Assembly: GCF_018736145.1 (NCBI RefSeq)
Contig: NZ_CP059997.1
Coordinates: forward strand, 5,951,501 to 6,015,500
Source of the DNA: Amycolatopsis sp. CA-230715
GTDB lineage: Bacteria > Actinomycetota > Actinomycetes > Mycobacteriales > Pseudonocardiaceae
Direction: 5' to 3'
DNA length: 64,000 nt
Positions 59,793 through 64,000 of this stretch are shown here, piece after piece. The translations under genes and the position numbers were made by a program. Positions within the stretch are counted from its first letter, which is position 1; every line of letters starts with the position of its first letter. The notes below the pieces were generated by a model. The model was not told the DNA's origin and did no database searches. It saw only the letters and a list, made by a program, of their open reading frames with translations.

Positions 59793-60162
59793 GACCCGAC
59801 ATTCCGATCAAGTGCTTCACTGGCACCGGCGAATGATCGAGAACCTCCTTCGCGCCACCGGTCGTCCCTCCCCGGACAACTCCGGTGACAATTAAAGCAC
59901 AGGGTTATGTATGCGGTAATGTATCATTCTCCACGAAACGGTGAATGTCGTGCGTCGCGTCCGGCTATACCGCCAGACGGGGGATATTTCCTTGATTTTC
60001 CTTTAGTGGTCGAGCGGTTTCGATTAGGTATATCTTCGGGAAATTGTGTGGTCCCGAGGTCGGGTCGTAGTTCGATCACGGCCGCCTTCGGCAGGCGGGT
60101 CCATTCGAGTGGTCTCGTCGCGACCGGTGCCGATCGGCACCGTCTCTCGGGATGATCGATCG
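59793..60162. other. AT-richer divergent intergenic region
   Basis: This 370-nt gap separates the minus-strand operon from the plus-strand peptidase module. From about 59890 to 60050 it is clearly lower in GC than anywhere else in the window (TTATGTATGCGGTAATGTAT). Divergent promoters must lie here. I see no gene in it. Confidence 0.6.
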
Positions 60163-60639
60163 ATGGCAGCTGAGCACGAGCAGAACCTCGCGGCGACCGG
60201 CGGACTCGAGGCGCGACTGGGGCGCCGCGTCGTTTCCGAGCTGGCTCCGGACGAAATGCCGCTGTTCGACCAGACCTGGCAGGTGCTCGGCCGCCATCCC
60301 CGCAGGCGGAGCCGTCGCCGCGAAGAGCCGCTCGGCTTCGGCCTGCCGGAGGCGGGCGAGGTGATGGTCACCGCGATCGCCTCGGGCGTGGTGCTCGCCG
60401 TGGTCAAGGATCTGAGCAAGGACCTCGGTTCCTGGTCGGGCCGCCTGCTGTCCCGGATCTTCCGCCGCAAGCCGAAAGCGCTGCCCGATCCGTTGCCCCC
60501 GCTGTCGCCGCAGCGGCTGCAGGAGATCCGCACCCTCGCCTACGAACGGGCGCGCAAGCTCGGCCTGCCCGAGGACAAGGCGGACGCGCTGGCCCACGCG
60601 CTGATCAGCGAACTGGCCACCCGCGAACCGGGCTCGTGA
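60163..60639 (+). CDS. Hypothetical protein paired with a membrane metallopeptidase
   Basis: A 158-residue protein. An acidic-helical N-terminus (ELAPDEMPLFDQTWQVLG) is followed by a basic stretch (RRRSRRREE), one hydrophobic segment (VMVTAIASGVVLAVVKDL, about 68-85), a Pro-rich spacer and a C-terminal helix pair. I do not recognise it. GTGA at 60636 couples it to the peptidase gene, so it is probably a regulator, partner or substrate of that enzyme. ATG 60163. Confidence 0.7.
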   Translation: MAAEHEQNLAATGGLEARLGRRVVSELAPDEMPLFDQTWQVLGRHPRRRSRRREEPLGFGLPEAGEVMVTAIASGVVLAVVKDLSKDLGSWSGRLLSRIFRRKPKALPDPLPPLSPQRLQEIRTLAYERARKLGLPEDKADALAHALISELATREPGS

Positions 60640-62690
60640 CGGCGCCACGGCGTCCGGCCCCGTTCCTGCTGCCGTCCGGCACCAGCTCGGCCTTCCTCCT
60701 GCTGATCAGCGTCGTCTTCACGATCTCGACCCTGTGGCATCCCGCCCTGTTCAACGTGCTGTTCACGCCCAGCAAGTCGCCGGACGAGCGCGCGGCCTAC
60801 GCGCGGTGCGTGGCGGCGATCTTCGCGGTGCCGGGCCGCATACTCGCCTCGTCACCCGAGTGCGCGCCGATCGTCCGCGGCGGCGGGGACGACGGCTGGA
60901 TGGCGATGCTGCTCGTGTTCGCCGTCCTGTGCCTGCTGACCGCGGCGCAGTACTGGTTCGGCCCGGTCCGGCGGATCCGCCGCCGCCGGTTGCGGCCGAT
61001 CGACCGGGACGTGTTTCCCGCGCTGCGCGAGCACCTCGACCGGACCGCGGCCGAATTCCTTCCCCGCGGGAGGGTCGAGTTCCTGCTCGACGTCGTCAAC
61101 CCCGCCGTCGACGGGCTCGCGTTCGGCAGGGCCGGGCGCCGCTACATCGCGCTCAGCCGCGGCATGCTGGTCCTGTTCGAACGGGACCCCGCCCTGTTCA
61201 AAGCGGTTCTCCTGCACGAAATGGCGCACGTGCGCAACCGCGACCTGGACATCACCGCGGTCGTCTTGGCGCTGTGGCGCGCTTTTCTCGTGGTGATCCT
61301 GGCGCCGGGGCTGCTCGGCGCCGTCGTCGGGATCCTCGTCGGAATGCCGCCGTGGATCGACGGCGGCATGCAGGCGTTCGTGTCCGGGCCCGGGTTGTCC
61401 TGGTTGTTCGCCGCCCAGCTCGTCGCGCTGACCGGTCTGGCCTGGCTCACCCGCTACACCGTGCTCCAAGCCCGCGAACTGCACGCGGACGCGCGCGTGC
61501 TGACGTGGTGGCCGGAGGCCGCGGCACCGTTGCGGCGGCTGTTCGACGCGGTCCCGAGACGCCGGTGGTCGCTCGCCGAGCTGCGTCGCCGCACCCATCC
61601 CCGCCCCGGTACGCGGGTGGCCGCGTTGACCGGAGACGGGCCGTTGCTGCGTCAGGGTTTCGCGTTCTCGTTCGCCCTCGGTGCCTGCTTCTCGTTGAGC
61701 ATGGACGTCGCGACCTCGATGAGCGGCCAGCTCCGCCAGGGCGCGTTCTACTGGCCTGCCGAGGTTTTCGTCCTCGTGCTGGGGATCGCGCTCGGCATCA
61801 GGGAACTGCGCGCGGCGGCATACGCCGAAGCGGCCGGTGGTCTTCGCGCCCGCTTCGGCCTCGCCATCGGGCTTCCGGTGGGCTGGGCCATGGCGCCCAG
61901 CCGGATGACCGACCACGCGATGGCCCCGTTCCCGGTGGGCGTGCAACTCGCGGCGCTGCTCGTGCTCGCCGCGGCGGGGTGGTTCCTGGGGCTGTGGGTG
62001 GAGCGGGTGATGGCGGCGTGGACGCCGAAGGTGCGCGCCGCCGACCGCCCCGTTCGCGTCGCCGCCGTGCCCGTCGCCTTCGTCGTCGTGGTCCTGCTGC
62101 TGGCCGCCAGAACCGTTTACGAGACCCAGTACCTGGTGATCATCGCGCACCTCACGCAGGACCCGGCGGTGTCCGATCCGGTGCTGCTGGCGCTCGCCGT
62201 GGCTCAGCGGTGGCTGTTCTCCCACTTCGCCGCCTCCGGCTGGCTGCCGCTCACGGTCGCGCTGCTCGTGCTGCCGCTGCTCGCGCGGCCGCGCACGCCC
62301 TTCCGCCCGATCAAGGCGAGGACCCTGCTCATCGGTCTGGTGGTGGGGGTGGCGGTGACCGCGCTCTCGGTGGCTTTCCTGTATTCGTCCACAGTGGACA
62401 TCCTCGCGTTCGGCTGCGGGTTCGGCGCCGGGGTGGCCGCCGCGACGGCCGTCTGGGCGCGGGCGGCGCCGGTGCTGAAGGGCGTGCTGGCCGCCTCGGT
62501 CGTCGGCGTGTTCACCGTGGTCTCGCTGGCCGCGGTGATGCCGATGTCGTGGAAGCTCATGACGTTCGCGTCCGGGCAGGTGCTGGAGGTCGCGCTGCTG
62601 GCCGGGCTGGTCACCACCGCGCTGCGTTCCCCGGAAAACGCGAAGGGCCCTTCCCGCGTGCGGGAAGGGCCCTTCGTCAAACCGCTCTAG
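60636..62690 (+). CDS. M48-like membrane zinc metallopeptidase
   Basis: A 684-residue polytopic protein with two N-terminal helices, a soluble segment, then the zinc motif VLLHEMAHVRNRD (HExxH, about residue 191) and the third-ligand helix ARELHADARVL about 90 residues later, with membrane helices between them as in HtpX/Ste24-type peptidases. The C-terminal half adds about eight further helices and lacks known domains, making it much longer than HtpX. GTG 60636 overlaps the upstream stop. A perfect hairpin lies inside its last codons. Confidence 0.82.
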   Translation: MTAPRRPAPFLLPSGTSSAFLLLISVVFTISTLWHPALFNVLFTPSKSPDERAAYARCVAAIFAVPGRILASSPECAPIVRGGGDDGWMAMLLVFAVLCLLTAAQYWFGPVRRIRRRRLRPIDRDVFPALREHLDRTAAEFLPRGRVEFLLDVVNPAVDGLAFGRAGRRYIALSRGMLVLFERDPALFKAVLLHEMAHVRNRDLDITAVVLALWRAFLVVILAPGLLGAVVGILVGMPPWIDGGMQAFVSGPGLSWLFAAQLVALTGLAWLTRYTVLQARELHADARVLTWWPEAAAPLRRLFDAVPRRRWSLAELRRRTHPRPGTRVAALTGDGPLLRQGFAFSFALGACFSLSMDVATSMSGQLRQGAFYWPAEVFVLVLGIALGIRELRAAAYAEAAGGLRARFGLAIGLPVGWAMAPSRMTDHAMAPFPVGVQLAALLVLAAAGWFLGLWVERVMAAWTPKVRAADRPVRVAAVPVAFVVVVLLLAARTVYETQYLVIIAHLTQDPAVSDPVLLALAVAQRWLFSHFAASGWLPLTVALLVLPLLARPRTPFRPIKARTLLIGLVVGVAVTALSVAFLYSSTVDILAFGCGFGAGVAAATAVWARAAPVLKGVLAASVVGVFTVVSLAAVMPMSWKLMTFASGQVLEVALLAGLVTTALRSPENAKGPSRVREGPFVKPL
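62641..62676. terminator. Perfect 17-bp hairpin inside the peptidase 3' end
   Basis: CGAAGGGCCCTTCCCGC (62641-62657) pairs fully with 62660-62676 around two bases. It ends 14 nt before the peptidase stop codon and 16 nt before the convergent kgd stop, so it can terminate both genes while encoding the tail NAKGPSRVREGPFV. Confidence 0.75.
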
Positions 62691-62691
62691 C

Positions 62692-64000
62692 TCACTCGAA
62701 CGCCTTCGCGATGATCGCCTTCTGCTCGACCTCGTGCACCTTCGACGAGCCCGCCGACGGCGCCGCCATCGGGCGCCGCGCGACGACCTGCAGACCCGAG
62801 AGCGCTTCCGGCAGCTTGCGCGGGAGGTTGAGCCCGAAGAACGGCCACGCGCCCTGGTTTTCCGGCTCCTCCTGGACCCACGTCACGCTCTTCGAGTTGG
62901 TGTAGCGCTCCAGCGCGGCCACCAGCTTCTTCTTCGGCAGCGGGTAGTACTGCTCGACGCGCACGATCGCGATGTCGTCGATCTCCTGCTTGGTGCGCTC
63001 GGCGAGCAGTTCCCAGTACATCTTGCCCGAGGTCAGCAGCACCTTACGGGCCTTCTCGGGCGCGATGTCGGCGTCGTCGATCACGGACAGGAACTTCGAC
63101 TGGTCGGTGAAGTCCTCGACCGACGACTTCACCAGCTTGTCGCGCAGCAGCCGCTTCGGCGTGAACACGATCAACGGGCGCTGGATGCCGTCGAGCGCGT
63201 GGCGGCGCAGCAGGTGGAAGTAGTTCGCCGGGGTCGACGGCACCGCCACCGTCATCGAGTTCTCCGCGCACAGCAAGAGGAACCGCTCGATGCGGCCGGA
63301 GGTGTGGTCGGGGCCCTGGCCCTCGTGGCCGTGCGGCAGCAGCAGCACGACGTCGGAGCGCTGGCCCCACTTCGCCTCGCCGGAGGAGATGTACTCGTCG
63401 ATCACGGTCTGTGCGCCGTTGACGAAGTCGCCGAACTGCGCTTCCCACAGCACCAGCGCCTCGGGGTTCGCCACCGAGTAGCCGTATTCGAAGCCGACGG
63501 CCGCGTACTCGGACAGCGCCGAGTCGTAGACCATCACGCGGGCCTGGTCCTCGGTCAGGTTCTGCAGCGGCGAGTACTCCTGGCCGGTCTTGCGGTCGAT
63601 CGCGACCGAGTGGCGCTGGGTGAACGTGCCGCGACGGCTGTCCTGACCGGACAGCCGCACGAGACGGCCTTCGATGGCGAGCGAGCCGAACGCCAGCAGC
63701 TCGCCGAACGCCCAGTCGATACCGCCTTCGCGGGACATCTTGGCCCGCCGCTCCATCACCGGCTTGACGCGCGGGTGCAGCGTGAAGCCCTCGGGCACGT
63801 TGATGAACGCGTCGCCGATGCGCTCCACGATCTCGCGGGAGATCGCGGTCGGCACCTTCGCCGGGATCTGCTGCTCCTCCTCGACCGAGGGGCTGGCCTT
63901 CGCCGGGTGCTTCTCCAGCTCGCGCACCTCGTTGAAGACGTGTTCGAGCTGGCTGGAGAAGTCGCGCAGCGCGGCCTCGGCCTCTTCGACGGAGATGTCC
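62692..64000 (-). CDS. kgd: Multifunctional 2-oxoglutarate dehydrogenase/decarboxylase Kgd (C-terminal part)
   Basis: The frame is open to the right edge, leaving the last 436 residues. Landmarks are the E1 transketolase-like core: GFEYGYSVANPEALVLWEAQFGDFVNGAQTVIDEYISSGEAKWG, LLLPHGHEGQGPDHTSGRIERFL, VPSTPANYFHLLRRH, TPKRLLR and the C-terminal QEEPENQGAWPFF. Actinobacterial Kgd fuses an E2-like domain to E1 and links the TCA cycle to glutamate; the E2 part would lie beyond the edge. The stop faces the convergent peptidase gene across one base. Confidence 0.96.
   Translation of the reverse strand, partial: DISVEEAEAALRDFSSQLEHVFNEVRELEKHPAKASPSVEEEQQIPAKVPTAISREIVERIGDAFINVPEGFTLHPRVKPVMERRAKMSREGGIDWAFGELLAFGSLAIEGRLVRLSGQDSRRGTFTQRHSVAIDRKTGQEYSPLQNLTEDQARVMVYDSALSEYAAVGFEYGYSVANPEALVLWEAQFGDFVNGAQTVIDEYISSGEAKWGQRSDVVLLLPHGHEGQGPDHTSGRIERFLLLCAENSMTVAVPSTPANYFHLLRRHALDGIQRPLIVFTPKRLLRDKLVKSSVEDFTDQSKFLSVIDDADIAPEKARKVLLTSGKMYWELLAERTKQEIDDIAIVRVEQYYPLPKKKLVAALERYTNSKSVTWVQEEPENQGAWPFFGLNLPRKLPEALSGLQVVARRPMAAPSAGSSKVHEVEQKAIIAKAFE

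Noticed and set aside
60852..62225. A 457-codon minus-strand frame opposite the metallopeptidase gene
   Set aside because: It consists of polar repeats of Gln, Arg and His mirroring hydrophobic codons of the membrane protein on the plus strand.

Overview
The window is high-GC actinomycete chromosome. The gene families (MtrAB-LpqB, a WhiB1-like regulator, SigR/RsrA, a PdtaS-like kinase, actinobacterial Kgd, XRE-DUF397 pairs, EspC-like proteins) and the style of the sequence suggest Pseudonocardiaceae, probably Amycolatopsis or a close relative. The taxon is an inference; no rRNA gene is present.

Layout. (1) 1-3764: a likely methylamine/betaine catabolic fragment, with a truncated GcvT-type FAD dehydrogenase, an IclR regulator, and a divergent Rieske ferredoxin plus ferredoxin reductase. 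(2) 3761-4831: a YidC paralogue and a small membrane protein. (3) 4988-34589: a core block whose gene content and order match, from memory, M. tuberculosis rv3246c to rv3214. It holds mtrA-mtrB-lpqB, a ComF-like protein, hpf, secA, an Rv3235-family protein, a WS/DGAT acyltransferase, a DUF6912 protein, rsgA, an SRAP peptidase, sigR-rsrA, the tiny ribosomal protein bL37, a biotinylated carrier protein, pdtaS, whiB1, a diacylglycerol-kinase-like gene, a small membrane protein, a GNAT enzyme and a histidine phosphatase. Insertions into this backbone include three paralogous lipoproteins around pruA and an operon for secreted proteins. (4) 34.6-42.5 kb: accessory metabolism, with a DUF4442 thioesterase, a Tat-exported cholesterol oxidase, an Lrp regulator with an MFS exporter, a dTDP-sugar epimerase, malic enzyme and a branched-polyamine synthase homologue. 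(5) 42.5-45.9 kb: a complete four-gene OpuC-type osmoprotectant ABC transporter. (6) 46-51.9 kb: a GT-C membrane protein, a two-component system, and a MarR-DHA2 exporter pair with a perfect 19-bp inverted-repeat operator candidate. (7) 52.1-60.2 kb: an accessory surface/type VII secretion-like region, with tandemly duplicated proline-rich membrane-anchored proteins, an XRE-DUF397 pair and a tightly coupled four-gene YbaB/EspC/WxG operon. (8) 60.2-62.7 kb: a two-gene membrane metallopeptidase module. (9) 62.7 kb to the end: the C-terminal part of the 2-oxoglutarate dehydrogenase Kgd.

The strongest non-coding signals are as follows. A near-perfect SigR promoter lies upstream of sigR, with in-frame upstream GTG codons that could give a long sigma isoform. 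Two CRP-type sites lie exactly 50 nt apart upstream of whiB1. A family of CCCCGAAGG...CCTTCGGGG palindromes is found only in three gaps between convergent genes. A GTCCAC-W-GTGGAC motif is over-represented, two of its copies lying inside genes. Perfect palindromes precede the MarR, DUF4442 and cholesterol oxidase genes. I saw no rRNA, tRNA, CRISPR array, insertion sequence or prophage.
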